This document shows, piece by piece, positions 22,544 to 34,200 of a DNA stretch of 64,000 bases. The stretch lies in contig NC_080067.1 of assembly GCF_949987535.1 (NCBI RefSeq), positions 51,768,910 through 51,832,909 on the forward strand. The letters run 5' to 3'. The notes below the pieces were generated by a model that saw only the letters and a list, made by a program, of their open reading frames with translations, was not told the origin of the DNA and searched no databases. The first letter of the stretch is position 1; each line of letters begins with the position of its first letter. The position numbers and the translations under genes are program-made. This DNA comes from Balaenoptera acutorostrata (Eukaryota > Chordata > Mammalia > Artiodactyla > Balaenopteridae).

Positions 22544-25500
22544 AGTTGTTTTGTTTGTTTTTTTATACTGCAGGTTCTTATTAGGCATCAGTTTTATACA
22601 CATCAGTGTATACATGTCAATCCCAATCGCCCAATTCAGCACATCGCCATCCCCACCTCATCGCAGTTTTCCCCCCTTGGTGTCCATATGTCCATTCTCT
22701 ACATCTGTGTCTCAACTTCTGCCCTGCAAACTGGCTCATCTGTACCATTTTTCTACGTTCCGCATACATGCATTAACATACGATATTTGTTTTTCTCTTT
22801 CTGACTTACTTCACTCTGTATGACAGTCTCTAGATCCATCCACTTCTCAACAAATGACTCAGTTTCGTTCCTTTTTATGGCTGAATAATATTCCATCGTA
22901 TATATGTACCACAACTTCTTTATCCATTCGTCTGTTGATGGGCATTTAGGTTGCTTCCATGACCTGGCTATTGTAAATAGTGCTGCAATGAACATTCGGG
23001 TGCACGTGTCTTTTTGAATTACGGTTTTCTCTGGGTATATGCCCAGTAGTGGGATTGCTGGGTCATATGGTAATTCTATTTTTAGTTTTTTAAGGAACCT
23101 CCATATTGTTCTCCATAGTGGCTGTATCAATTTACATTCCCACCAACAGTGCAAGAGGGTTCCCTTTTCTCCACACCCTCTCCAGCATTTGTTGTTTGTA
23201 GATTTTCTGATGATGCCCATTCTAACAGGAGTGAGGTGATACCTCATTGTAGTTTTGATTTGCATTTCTCTAATAATTAGTGATGTTGAGCATCTTTTCA
23301 TGTGCTTCGTGGCCGTCTGTATGTCTTCTTTGGAGAAATGTCTATTTAGGTCTTCTGCCCATTTTTGGATTGGGGTGTTTGTTTCTTTGATATTGAGCTG
23401 AATGAGCTGTTTATATATTTTGGAGATTAATCCTTTGTCCGTTGATTCATTTGCAAATATTTTCTCCCATTCTGAGGGTTGTCTTTTCGTCTTGTTTATG
23501 GTTTCCTTTGCTGTGCAAAAGCTTTGAAGTTTCATTAGGTCCCACTTGTTTATTTTTGTTTTTATTTCCATTACTCTAGGAGGTGGATCGAAAAAGATCT
23601 TGCTGTGATTTATGTCAAAGAGTGTTCCTCCTATGTTTTCCTCTAAGAGTTTTATAGTGTCCGGTCTTATATTTAGGTCTCTAATCCATTTTGAGTTTAT
23701 TTTTGTGTATGGTGTTAGGGAGTATTCTAATTTCATTCTTTTACATGTGGCTGTCCAGTTTTCCCAGCACCACTTATTGAAGAGACTGTCTTTTCTCCAT
23801 TGTATATCTTTGCCTCCTTTGTCATAGATTAGTTGACCATAGGTGCGTGGGTTAATCTCTGGGCTTTCTATCTTGTTCCATTGATCTATGTTTCTGTTTT
23901 TGTGCCAGTACCATATTGTCTTGATTACTGTAGCTTTGTAGTATAGTCTGAAGTCAGGGAATCTGATTCCTCCAGCTCCATTTTTTTGCCTCAAGATTGC
24001 TTTGGCTATTCGGGGTCTTTTGTGTCTCCATACAAATTTTAAGATGATTTGTTCTAGCTCCGTAAAAAATGCCATTGGTAATTTGATAGGGATTGCATTG
24101 AATCTGTAGATTGCTTTGGGTAGTATACTCATTTTCACAATGTTGATTCTTCCAATCCAAGAACATGGTATATCTCTCCATCTGTTGGTATCATCTTTAA
24201 TTTCTTTCATCAGTGTCTTATAGTTTTCTGCATACAGGTCTTTTGTCTCCCTAGGTAGGTTTATTCCTAGGTATTTTATTCTTTTTGTTGCAATGGTAAA
24301 TGGGAGTGTTTCCATAATTTCTCTTTCAGATTTTTCATCATTAGTGTATAGGAATGCAAGAGATTTCTGTGCATTAATTTTGTAACCTGCAACTTTACCA
24401 TATTCATTAATTAGCTCTAGCAGTTTTCTGGTGGCAGTTTTAGGATTCTCTATGTATAGTATCATGTCATCCGCAAACAGTGACAGTTTTACTTCTTCTT
24501 TTCCAATTTGTATTCCTTTTATTTCTTTTTCTTCTCTGATTGCCGTGGCTAGGACTTCCAGAACTATGTTGAATAATAGTGGTGAGAGTGGACATCCTTG
24601 TCTCGTTCCTGATCTTAGAGGAAATGCTTTCAGTTTTTCACCATTGAGAATGATGTTTGCTGTGGGTTTGTCATATATGGCCTTTATTATGTTGAGGTAG
24701 GTTCCCTCTATGCCCACTTTCTGGAGAGTTTTTATCAGAAATGGGTGTTGAATTTTGTCAAAAGCTTTTTCTGCATCTATTGAGATGATCATATGGTTTT
24801 TCTTCTTCAATTTGTTAATATGGTGTATCACATTGATTGATTTGCGTATATTGAAGAATCCTTGCATCCCTGGGATAAATCCCACTTGATCGTGGTGTAT
24901 GATCCTTTTAATGTGTTGTTGGATTCTGTTTGCTAGTATTTTGTTGAGGATTTTTGCATCTATATTCATCAGTGATATTGGTCTGTAATTTTCTTTTTTT
25001 GTAGTGTCTTTGTCTGGTTTTGGTATCAGGGTGATGGTGGCCTCATAGAATGAGTTTGGGAGTGTTCCTTCTTCTGCAATTTTTTGGAAGAGTTTGAGAA
25101 GGATGGGTGTTAGCTCTTCTCTAAATGTTTGATAGAATTCACCTGTGAAGCCATCTGGTCCTGGACTTTTGTTTGTTGGAAGATTTTTAATCACAGTTTC
25201 AATTTCATTAGTTGTGATTGGTCTGTTGATATTTTCTGTTTCTTCCTTATTCAGTCTTGGAAGTTTATACCTTTCTAAGAATTTGTCCATTTCTTCCAGG
25301 TTGTCCATTTTATTGGCATAAAGTTGCTTGTAGTAGTCTCTTAGGATGTTTTGTATTTCTGCGGTGTCTGTTGTAACTTCTCCTTTTTCGTTTCTGATTT
25401 TATTGATTTGAGTCCTCTCCCTCTTTTTCTTGATGAGTCTGGCTAATGGCTTATCAATTTTGTTTATCTTCTCAAAGAACCAACTTTTAGTTTTATTGAT

Positions 25501-25867
25501 CTTTGCTATTGTTTTCTTTGTTTCTATTTCATTTATTTCTGCTCTGATCTTTATGATTTCTTTCCTTCTGCTAACTTTGGGTTTTGTTTGTTCTTCTTTC
25601 TCTAGTTTCTTTAGGTGTAAGGTTAGATTGTTTACTTGAGATTTTTCTTGTTTCTTTAGGTAGGCTTGTATAGCTATAAACTTCCCTCTTAGAACCGCTT
25701 TTGCTGCATCCCATAGGTTTTGGGTCGTCGTGTTTTCATTGTCATTTGTCTCTAGGTATTTTTTTATTTCCTGTTTGATTTCTTCAGTGATCTCTTGGTT
25801 ATTTAGTAACGTATTGTTTAGCCTCCATGTGTTTGTCTTTTTTACGTTTTTTTCCCTGTAATTCATT

Positions 25868-25869
<2 letters not shown>
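22544..25869 (-). mobile_element. L1 copy B of the array, mosaic of A and C
   Basis: Same content and same truncation point as copy A. Its 3' UTR and the 3' half of ORF2 carry C-type variants (for example cacatcgccat and agctccgta at 24,061). Its 5' half carries A-type variants (gggagtgttcc at 25,063; Glu-Glu at the TEEIKQ position). In the roughly 1 kb between 24,061 and 25,063 I saw no difference among the three copies, so the switch lies there. Confidence 0.93.
22753..25866 (-). pseudogene. L1 ORF2 C-terminal part, copy B (open, 1,037 codons)
   Basis: Lacks the endonuclease domain like copy A and starts at the same internal Met. The reverse transcriptase core with FADD and the C-terminal Cys/His region are intact and the frame is uninterrupted. 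It reads as A in its N-terminal 400 or so residues ([21 protein letters not shown]) and as C toward the C-terminus ([34 protein letters not shown]). One private change, AKAILRQ in place of AKAVLRQ, comes from the substitution at 23,996. No function of its own is expected. Confidence 0.9.

Positions 25870-25898
<29 letters not shown>
25870..25898 (-). repeat. poly(A) between array copies C and B (T-run, 29)
   Basis: 29 uninterrupted T on the plus strand, at the same relative position as the run at 22,516. Confidence 0.95.
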
Positions 25899-25900
<2 letters not shown>

Positions 25901-26107
25901 TTGTTTTGTTTGTTTTTTTATACTGCAGGTTCTTATTAGGCATCAGTTTTATACACATCAGTGTATACATGTCAATCCCAATCGCCCAATTCAGCACATC
26001 GCCATCCCCACCTCATCGCAGTTTTCCCCCCTTGGTGTCCATATGTCCATTCTCTACATCTGTGTCTCAACTTCTGCCCTGCAAACTGGCTCATCTGTAC
26101 CATTTTT

Positions 26108-29100
26108 CTACGTTCCGCATACATGCATTAACATACGATATTTGTTTTTCTCTTTCTGACTTACTTCACTCTGTATGACAGTCTCTAGATCCATCCACTT
26201 CTCAACAAATGACTCAGTTTCGTTCCTTTTTATGGCTGAATAATATTCCATCGTATATATGTACCACAACTTCTTTATCCATTCGTCTGTTGATGGGCAT
26301 TTAGGTTGCTTCCATGACCTGGCTATTGTAAATAGTGCTGCAATGAACATTCGGGTGCACGTGTCTTTTTGAATTACGGTTTTCTCTGGGTATATGCCCA
26401 GTAGTGGGATTGCTGGGTCATATGGTAATTCTATTTTTAGTTTTTTAAGGAACCTCCATATTGTTCTCCATAGTGGCTGTATCAATTTACATTCCCACCA
26501 ACAGTGCAAGAGGGTTCCCTTTTCTCCACACCCTCTCCAGCATTTGTTGTTTGTAGATTTTCTGATGATGCCCATTCTAACAGGAGTGAGGTGATACCTC
26601 ATTGTAGTTTTGATTTGCATTTCTCTAATAATTAGTGATGTTGAGCATCTTTTCATGTGCTTCGTGGCCGTCTGTATGTCTTCTTTGGAGAAATGTCTAT
26701 TTAGGTCTTCTGCCCATTTTTGGATTGGGGTGTTTGTTTCTTTGATATTGAGCTGAATGAGCTGTTTATATATTTTGGAGATTAATCCTTTGTCCGTTGA
26801 TTCATTTGCAAATATTTTCTCCCATTCTGAGGGTTGTCTTTTCGTCTTGTTTATGGTTTCCTTTGCTGTGCAAAAGCTTTGAAGTTTCATTAGGTCCCAC
26901 TTGTTTATTTTTGTTTTTATTTCCATTACTCTAGGAGGTGGATCGAAAAAGATCTTGCTGTGATTTATGTCAAAGAGTGTTCCTCCTATGTTTTCCTCTA
27001 AGAGTTTTATAGTGTCCGGTCTTATATTTAGGTCTCTAATCCATTTTGAGTTTATTTTTGTGTATGGTGTTAGGGAGTATTCTAATTTCATTCTTTTACA
27101 TGTGGCTGTCCAGTTTTCCCAGCACCACTTATTGAAGAGACTGTCTTTTCTCCATTGTATATCTTTGCCTCCTTTGTCATAGATTAGTTGACCATAGGTG
27201 CGTGGGTTAATCTCTGGGCTTTCTATCTTGTTCCATTGATCTATGTTTCTGTTTTTGTGCCAGTACCATATTGTCTTGATTACTGTAGCTTTGTAGTATA
27301 GTCTGAAGTCAGGGAATCTGATTCCTCCAGCTCCATTTTTTTGCCTCAAGACTGCTTTGGCTATTCGGGGTCTTTTGTGTCTCCATACAAATTTTAAGAT
27401 GATTTGTTCTAGCTCCGTAAAAAATGCCATTGGTAATTTGATAGGGATTGCATTGAATCTGTAGATTGCTTTGGGTAGTATACTCATTTTCACAATGTTG
27501 ATTCTTCCAATCCAAGAACATGGTATATCTCTCCATCTGTTGGTATCATCTTTAATTTCTTTCATCAGTGTCTTATAGTTTTCTGCATACAGGTCTTTTG
27601 TCTCCCTAGGTAGGTTTATTCCTAGGTATTTTATTCTTTTTGTTGCAATGGTAAATGGGAGTGTTTCCATAATTTCTCTTTCAGATTTTTCATCATTAGT
27701 GTATAGGAATGCAAGAGATTTCTGTGCATTAATTTTGTAACCTGCAACTTTACCATATTCATTAATTAGCTCTAGCAGTTTTCTGGTGGCAGTTTTAGGA
27801 TTCTCTATGTATAGTATCATGTCATCCGCAAACAGTGACAGTTTTACTTCTTCTTTTCCAATTTGTATTCCTTTTATTTCTTTTTCTTCTCTGATTGCCG
27901 TGGCTAGGACTTCCAGAACTATGTTGAATAATAGTGGTGAGAGTGGACATCCTTGTCTCGTTCCTGATCTTAGAGGAAATGCTTTCAGTTTTTCACCATT
28001 GAGAATGATGTTTGCTGTGGGTTTGTCATATATGGCCTTTATTATGTTGAGGTAGGTTCCCTCTATGCCCACTTTCTGGAGAGTTTTTATCAGAAATGGG
28101 TGTTGAATTTTGTCAAAAGCTTTTTCTGCATCTATTGAGATGATCATATGGTTTTTCTTCTTCAATTTGTTAATATGGTGTATCACATTGATTGATTTGC
28201 GTATATTGAAGAATCCTTGCATCCCTGGGATAAATCCCACTTGATCGTGGTGTATGATCCTTTTAATGTGTTGTTGGATTCTGTTTGCTAGTATTTTGTT
28301 GAGGATTTTTGCATCTATATTCATCAGTGATATTGGTCTGTAATTTTCTTTTTTTGTAGTGTCTTTGTCTGGTTTTGGTATCAGGGTGATGGTGGCCTCA
28401 TAGAATGAGTTTGGGAGAGTTCCTTCCTCTGCAATTTTTTGGAAGAGTTTGAGAAGGATGGGTGTTAGCTCTTCTCTAAATGTTTGATAGAATTCACCTG
28501 TGAAGCCATCTGGTCCTGGACTTTTGTTTGTTGGAAGATTTTTAATCACAGTTTCAATTTCATTACTTGTGATTGGTCTGTTGATATTTTCTGTTTCTTC
28601 CTGATTCAGTCTTGGAAGGTTATACCTTTCTAAGAATTTGTCCATTTCTTCCAGGTTGTCCATTTTATTGGCATAAAGTTGCTTGTAGTAGTCTCTTAGG
28701 ATGTTTTGTATTTCTGCGGTGTCTGTTGTAACTTCTCTTTTTTCATTTCTGATTTTATTGATTTGAGTCCTCTCCCTCTTTTTCTTGATGAGTCTGGCTA
28801 ATGGCTTATCAATTTTGTTTATCTTCTCAAAGAACCAACTTTTAGTTTTATTGATCTTTGCTATTGTTTTCTTTGTTTCTATTTCATTTATTTGTGCTCT
28901 GATCTTTATGATTTCTTTCCTTCTGCTAACTTTGGGTTTTGTTTGTTCTTCTTTCTCTAGTTTCTTTAGGTGTAAAGTTAGATTGTTTACTTGAGATTTT
29001 TCTTGTTTCTTTAGGTAGGCTTGTATAGCTATAAACTTCCCTCTTAGAACCGCTTTTGCTGCATCCCATAGGTTTTGGGTCGTCGTGTTTTCATTGTCAT

Positions 29101-29926
29101 TTGTCTCTAGGTATTTTTTTATTTCCTGTTTGATTCCTTCAGTGATCTCTTGGTTATTTAGTAACGTATTGTTTAGCCTCCATGTGTTTGTCTTTTTTAC
29201 GTTTTTTTCCCTGTAATTCATTTCTAATCTCATAGCGTTGTGGTCAGAAAAGATGCTTGATATGATTTCAATTTTCTTAAATTTACTGAGGCTTGATTTG
29301 TGACCCAAGATGTGATCTATCCTGGAGAATGTTCCGTGCGCACTTGAGAAGAACGTGTAATCTGCCGTTTTTGGATGGAATGTCCTATAAATATCAATTA
29401 AATCTATCTGGTCTATTGTGTCATTTAAAGCTTGTGTTTCCTTATTTATTTTCATTTTGGATGATCTGTCCATTGGTGTAAGTGAGGTGTTAAAGTCCCC
29501 CACTATTATTGTGTTACTGTCGATTTCCTCTTTTAGAGCTGTTAGCAGTTGCCTTATGTATTGAGGTGCTCCTATGTTGGGTGCATATATATTTATAATT
29601 GTTATATCTTCTTCTTGGATTGATCCCTGGATCATTATGTAGTGTCCTTCCTTGTCTCTTGTAACATTCTTTATTTTAAAGTCTATTTTATCTGATATGA
29701 GTATAGCTACTCCAGCTTTCTTTTGATTTCCATTTGCATGGAATATCTTTTTCCATCCCCTCACTTTCAGTCTGTATGTGTCCCTAGGTCTGAAGTGGGT
29801 CTCTTGTAGACAGCATATATATGGGTCTTGTTTTTGTATCCATTCAGCCAGTCTATGTCTTTTGGTTGGGGCATTTAATCCATTCACATTTAAGGTAATT
29901 ATCGATATGTATGTTCCTATGACCAT
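26108..29926 (-). CDS. LINE-1 ORF2 protein (endonuclease/reverse transcriptase), full length
   Basis: Complete 1,272-residue ORF2 protein, the usual L1 length. It nicks target DNA and copies its own RNA from the 3' end (target-primed reverse transcription) as part of an RNP with ORF1 protein. The N-terminal endonuclease (about 1-235) shows LNVNGLN near 12-18, QETHF with the catalytic Glu near 42, [21 protein letters not shown] and SDHNAMRLE. The reverse transcriptase follows, with SIDAEKAFD (about 597-605) and FADDMILY (about 699). The Cys/His region [18 protein letters not shown] lies near 1,130-1,150. All key residues I can check are present. In the model proposed here, the first 235 codons and the remainder come from two different L1s joined in frame by homology. 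The start was chosen as the first Met, 58 bp after the ORF1 stop. Activity is unproven. Confidence 0.95.
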   Translation of the reverse strand: MVIGTYISIITLNVNGLNAPTKRHRLAEWIQKQDPYICCLQETHFRPRDTYRLKVRGWKKIFHANGNQKKAGVAILISDKIDFKIKNVTRDKEGHYIMIQGSIQEEDITIINIYAPNIGAPQYIRQLLTALKEEIDSNTIIVGDFNTSLTPMDRSSKMKINKETQALNDTIDQIDLIDIYRTFHPKTADYTFFSSAHGTFSRIDHILGHKSSLSKFKKIEIISSIFSDHNAMRLEMNYREKNVKKTNTWRLNNTLLNNQEITEGIKQEIKKYLETNDNENTTTQNLWDAAKAVLRGKFIAIQAYLKKQEKSQVNNLTLHLKKLEKEEQTKPKVSRRKEIIKIRAQINEIETKKTIAKINKTKSWFFEKINKIDKPLARLIKKKRERTQINKIRNEKREVTTDTAEIQNILRDYYKQLYANKMDNLEEMDKFLERYNLPRLNQEETENINRPITSNEIETVIKNLPTNKSPGPDGFTGEFYQTFREELTPILLKLFQKIAEEGTLPNSFYEATITLIPKPDKDTTKKENYRPISLMNIDAKILNKILANRIQQHIKRIIHHDQVGFIPGMQGFFNIRKSINVIHHINKLKKKNHMIISIDAEKAFDKIQHPFLIKTLQKVGIEGTYLNIIKAIYDKPTANIILNGEKLKAFPLRSGTRQGCPLSPLLFNIVLEVLATAIREEKEIKGIQIGKEEVKLSLFADDMILYIENPKTATRKLLELINEYGKVAGYKINAQKSLAFLYTNDEKSEREIMETLPFTIATKRIKYLGINLPRETKDLYAENYKTLMKEIKDDTNRWRDIPCSWIGRINIVKMSILPKAIYRFNAIPIKLPMAFFTELEQIILKFVWRHKRPRIAKAVLRQKNGAGGIRFPDFRLYYKATVIKTIWYWHKNRNIDQWNKIESPEINPRTYGQLIYDKGGKDIQWRKDSLFNKWCWENWTATCKRMKLEYSLTPYTKINSKWIRDLNIRPDTIKLLEENIGGTLFDINHSKIFFDPPPRVMEIKTKINKWDLMKLQSFCTAKETINKTKRQPSEWEKIFANESTDKGLISKIYKQLIQLNIKETNTPIQKWAEDLNRHFSKEDIQTATKHMKRCSTSLIIREMQIKTTMRYHLTPVRMGIIRKSTNNKCWRGCGEKGTLLHCWWECKLIQPLWRTIWRFLKKLKIELPYDPAIPLLGIYPEKTVIQKDTCTRMFIAALFTIARSWKQPKCPSTDEWIKKLWYIYTMEYYSAIKRNETESFVEKWMDLETVIQSEVSQKEKNKYRMLMHVCGT

Positions 29927-29984
29927 TTTCTTAATTGTTTTGGGTTTGTTTTTGTAGGTCCTTTTCTTCTCTTGTGTTTCCCAC

Positions 29985-30890
29985 TTAGAGAAGTTCCTTT
30001 AGCATTTGTTGTAGAGCTGGTTTGGTGGTGCTGAATTCTCTTAGCTTTTGCTTGTCTGTAAAGCTTTTGATTTCTCCATCGAATCTGAATGAGATCCTTG
30101 CCGGGTAGAGTAATCTTGGTTGTAGGTTCTTCCCTTTCATCACTTTAAGTATATCATGCCACTCCCTTCTGGCTTGCAGAGTTTCTGCTGAGAAATCAGC
30201 TGTTAACCTTATGGGAGTTCCCTTGTATGTTATTTGTCGTTTTTCCCTTGATGCTTTCAGTAATTTTTCTTTGTCTTTAATTTTTGCCACTTTGATTACT
30301 ATGTGTCTCGGCGTGTTTCTCCTTGGGTTTATTCTGTATGGGACTCTCTGCGCTTCCTGGACTTGGGTGGCTATTTCCTTTCCCATGTTAGGGAAGTTTT
30401 CGACTATAATCTCTTCAAATATTTTCTCTGGTCCTTTCTCTCTCTCTTCTCCTTCTGGGACCCCTATAATGCGAATGTTGTTGCGTTTAATGTTGTCCCA
30501 GAGGTCTCTTAGGCTGTCTTCATTTCTTTTCATTCTTTTTTCTTTAGTCTGTTCTGCAGCAGTGAATTCCACCATTCTGTCTTCCAGGTCACTTATCCGT
30601 TCTTCTGCCTCAGTTATTCTGCTATTGATTCCTTCTAGTGTAGTTTTCATTTCAGTTATTGTATTGGTCATCTCTGTTTGTTTGTTCTTTAATTCTTCTA
30701 GGTCTTTGTTAATCATTTCTTGCATCTTCTCAATCTTTGCCTCCATTCTTATTCCGAGGTCCTGGATCATCTTCACTATCATTATTCTGAATTCTTTTTC
30801 TGGAAGGTTGCCTATCTCCACTTCATTTAGTTGTTTTTCTGGGGTTTTTTCTTGTTCCTTCATCTGGTACATAGCCCTCTGCCTTTTCAT
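29985..30890 (-). CDS. LINE-1 ORF1 protein (RNA-binding chaperone), intact
   Basis: 301-residue ORF1 protein, within the normal range. It forms trimers that coat L1 RNA and act as a nucleic-acid chaperone. A basic N-terminus (about 1-40) is followed by a charged heptad-rich coiled coil (about 45-125, for example [11 protein letters not shown] and [15 protein letters not shown]). Next comes the RRM-like domain (about 135-215) with [13 protein letters not shown] and the conserved [14 protein letters not shown] block. The C-terminal domain (about 220-301) carries [23 protein letters not shown]. No stop or frameshift. The first Met of the frame, 120 bp inside the element, is the natural start. 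It lies upstream of ORF2 in the same orientation, as in all L1. Confidence 0.95.
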   Translation of the reverse strand: MKRQRAMYQMKEQEKTPEKQLNEVEIGNLPEKEFRIMIVKMIQDLGIRMEAKIEKMQEMINKDLEELKNKQTEMTNTITEMKTTLEGINSRITEAEERISDLEDRMVEFTAAEQTKEKRMKRNEDSLRDLWDNIKRNNIRIIGVPEGEEREKGPEKIFEEIIVENFPNMGKEIATQVQEAQRVPYRINPRRNTPRHIVIKVAKIKDKEKLLKASREKRQITYKGTPIRLTADFSAETLQARREWHDILKVMKGKNLQPRLLYPARISFRFDGEIKSFTDKQKLREFSTTKPALQQMLKELL

Positions 30891-31015
30891 CTTCTCTGTC
30901 TTTCTGTAACTGTGGTTTTTGGACCACAGGCTGCAGGATTGTAGTTTTTCTTGCTTCTGTTGTCTGCCCTCTGGTGGTTGAGGCTATCTAAGAGGCTTGA
31001 TGGGAGGCTCCGGTC

Positions 31016-31240
31016 TTAGCATAGTATTTAAGCTTGGACTTTGGACTCAATCAGATCTTTAACTAGCTGTTTGACCTTGAGTAAGATATTAAACCCTTCT
31101 ATGTATCACTTTTCCTCCTTGTAAACTGAAAACAAGTACCTATTTTATAGGATTATTGTGAAGATTAAATGTGATAATGTATATAAAGCTCTTATCATGT
31201 TGTCTGGCATACAATATAGTCTCTTTTCAATCATTATTAG
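31016..31240 (+). repeat. MIR SINE, target of the L1 array
   Basis: A MIR core on the plus strand: tgtttgaccttgagtaag, 'gtaaactgaaaacaag', 'ggattattgtgaagattaaatg', 'gttgtctggcatacaa'. Its left edge is at the target duplication, so the L1 array landed at or just inside the MIR. Confidence 0.8.
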
Positions 31241-31259
31241 CTATTGTTGTCATGTATAT

Positions 31260-34200
31260 AAAATGTGTTATGGATATAGCATCATAATCATTTTGCCATT
31301 GATAGTTATGGGAAACAAAGTCTCCTAACACTGCTATAATAAAAATGCAGTTTGTACTAAAAATTATCATGTGTAAAATTAGTATAACTATAAACTCCAA
31401 AGATTTAGTGCAGACATTTTGTTAATACTTAAGTTTACATATGAATATAAATTTAGACTCCCTGGGAATGAAAAATTAGGATGTAAATCAATTTATATTG
31501 ACATATAGACAAAATATTAGAGGAAAAAAGCAAGTTGCTAATTATAATGATAATATAATAATATTTATATACATATAGAAAATTATACTGAGAAAGAGTA
31601 AGAGATGATGCAAGTCTGCATGTATATATATGCAGTCTAAAAAGATATGCTGTAGATTTTAACTGGCTATCTCTGGGAATAGAACTAAGAAATATTTGTA
31701 CTTTCTTTTTTATAGTCTTATAACTGTTTACAACAAGCACGGTTCATATACCAAAAAATACAATGCTTTTTTCATTGTGGAAAAAGTAAATTTTTATTTA
31801 GTGTACTTCTCTCTGAAAATTGAACAGTAAACGAGATGATAAGTGTACAATATATAACACACCTTCTATTATTTTTCATATATTTCTGCTATATAATTCC
31901 CCAAATCCTTCTGAATACCCAGGACAAGTATAATCTCAATGTAACAGATAAAGAAAGGACTGAGAAATATTTAGATTACACTTTCTTATGTAATCCTCAA
32001 AAGAACCTCGAAGGCTTTTAGTAACATGCACAAGGTCAGGACAAACACAAGGATTCCTGTTCCTTAATGCTCGTCCAATACTTTTTCCATTATTTCACAA
32101 GGATCAGTTTATCAGAAGTTTACATGAAAGTGCAGTGAGAAGAACAGAGGAAACTGACATGTCCAGGTACCAGTTGCTGTGTTAACATTTTGTTAAACAG
32201 AGAGGAGATCTGGGGAAGAAGGAGTCAAATCAGCTGTGACCCACCGACTCCCTTAACCGGTGGGATACTCCTGAGAGAAATAAAAGAAGGCAGGACATCT
32301 AGTCTAATGTCCTTGCCAACAATTTTCTGGACCTCTAGGTAAATAGAATAATAATATTTAGTAAAAGGAAGGCCTTTATTCATGGAATATTCTTTACAGG
32401 AAGCCCATGGCTTAGGATTGCTTGTAGTTAATAAACCCAGAATCTACAGATTTACGAAGCTTGGACAGTATTACATAAGCTATAGTATAAAACGGAGAGA
32501 ACTAAAATCCTTCTGCTGTGTGAGGGGATAATCTCTCACTTGGAGACCATGTCAACTCTGGCCAGAGAGCACATGTCTTATGCAGGAACAAAAAGGACCT
32601 AGGAAGCTGCCCTTCATGTCCCAGACTTCTCCCTACTTTGTCTGAGCCTCCCAAATACCTTTCAGATTAATAACAGGCAATATTTTTGGTTCATGTGAGT
32701 CAGATTCAAAAATAAAATCCTTTGCTTTAGCTCAAAAAGAGTGTTAAAAGAACTAACAAACAAAAATATGTACTTAACAATACATTTCTCCAAATAACAG
32801 GTGTGATTTAAAAATGCAAGGGGAAGTGAATATTAACTTACCATGTGCCAGGAGCTTTCCCTATGTTACTTCCCTATACTACCTACCATGTGAGGTAGGT
32901 AGAATCATTCCCAACTTCTTATAAAATTAACAAGACATAAAGAATTCTTTTACATGTGCAATTATTCTCAGCTACTAAGTCAGGAATCTGGTGTTCCAAC
33001 CTAGATCCAACTCTCCTCTACTTACTGCTGCCTCCTAGGAGGAAGTTAAGTCTCTGATTATGCGTTTCATGGGTTGAGTTTAAGAACCAGTTCTCTACTT
33101 TAGAACCTGATGTGAAATCCCAAATGTATTAAAAAACAATACTTTCCAGGTTTGGCGGCCCTGTACTTGTCCCCTTCTAAGCTTCATATGTTCAATAACT
33201 AACTTCATTGCCTTTGCTTAGATGTCCAGCAGTAGGGTCCAGGACTCAGGAAGATGAAACGGTTCTTCATCTAATAGAAGTTCCTTTGATGGCACTCAGC
33301 ACCCTCTCTTGGAAAAGTCACTTTTAATTACACTTTGACATTTATTTTACTTTACACCAAAAAAACTAAATAAATAAACCTCATGACTTTTCATGAAATG
33401 GATATGGGTTTTGCCCTGGTAGTAGGTCAAAATTGAAAGAAGTCATCTATGAAATTTTGAAAGAGTTTGAATGAAATTACTTCATGTTTCTTCAGCTAGA
33501 ACTAAAGTGATACTTCAGTGCTCCATAAGTAGAATTTTTTCTTCTTTTTTGACATATGATCCAGGGGGATTTATAATGCTTCTGCAGAAAAATGAATTCT
33601 GTAGAGGCTGAGGCAATGAATAATTACAAGTAACAGTGTTTTCCTTTTCATGTTATTCCCAGTTACTCCTAATTCTGCATAAATAAATATTCCTGGGAAC
33701 AGAAGGGCAGTGAAGGAGTAGGAGCAGGTAGGAGTGTGTCATGTTCTACAGCTCCAGCATGCATCTGCAAGTAGGCATTACGCCACGAAACAGAAATCCA
33801 CAGGTAAGCAGATGGCATCAGTCCACAAGCAAGGTCATTCAGGCCACCTCTTTATAATTACACTTAGAATATATAACTCACAGGGTAACAAAGACAACTT
33901 TCTTGTTGCTCCATGATTTTTAATATTTTTCCAGCATTTACAGAGCCTACTTGTGTTAAAAAAAGAAAGAAAGAAAGAAAGAAAAAAACACACAGTCAAT
34001 ACACACAAATGGCAGAAAATCTAAAGCAGAGGTGATCAAAATATATAACTTCTGGATGATCTGGTTTAAACCCTTTTGAAAAAATGTGTCTAATATGGTA
34101 AAATTGATTTTTTTGGCTGCAATTATTGTTTTTGCATAAATTAATAGTGATGTGCAGTTTATCTCATCCAAAGCAAGCTGGTTTAATTATTGGTATGATT

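Larger units (their letters stand above)
25899..31015 (-). mobile_element. L1 copy C of the array, nearly full length with intact ORFs
   Basis: About 5.1 kb: 125 bp of 5' UTR end (30,891-31,015), ORF1, a 58-bp inter-ORF gap, ORF2, and about 209 bp of 3' UTR. Both frames are open. Most of the 5' UTR, and with it the usual internal promoter, is absent. The segment upstream of 29,226 exists only in this copy. Confidence 0.95.
19006..31029 (-). mobile_element. 12-kb tandem array of three young L1 elements in one TSD pair
   Basis: Three L1 copies in minus orientation: C (25,899-31,015), B (22,544-25,869) and A (19,190-22,515). They are joined by poly(A), seen as T-runs at 25,870-25,898 and 22,516-22,543. 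The 14-bp target duplication ttagcatagtattt is at 19,006-19,019 and 31,016-31,029. Only the outer ends carry it, so the array occupies one original insertion site, within a MIR. The periods are 3,354 and 3,355 bp. Divergence is very low: A and C differ at scattered sites, and B differs from its presumed parents at one substitution seen by eye (23,996). The order of events is discussed in the findings. Confidence 0.93.

Noticed and set aside
22516..25898. A satellite or macrosatellite array of 3.35-kb units
   Set aside because: The units are L1 ORF2/3' UTR with poly(A), bounded by L1 target duplications. There are only two full periods plus the longer copy C.
19197..29481. Plus-strand frames of 60-110 codons that recur in each L1 copy (for example [19 protein letters not shown])
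   Set aside because: They are antisense shadows of L1 ORF2 and repeat only because the L1 copies repeat.
30211..30909. A 232-codon plus-strand frame, hydrophobic and membrane-protein-like
   Set aside because: It is the exact antisense of L1 ORF1. A similar antisense frame exists in copy D at 61,214-61,972. Its hydrophobicity comes from the complement of a Lys/Glu-rich coiled coil.
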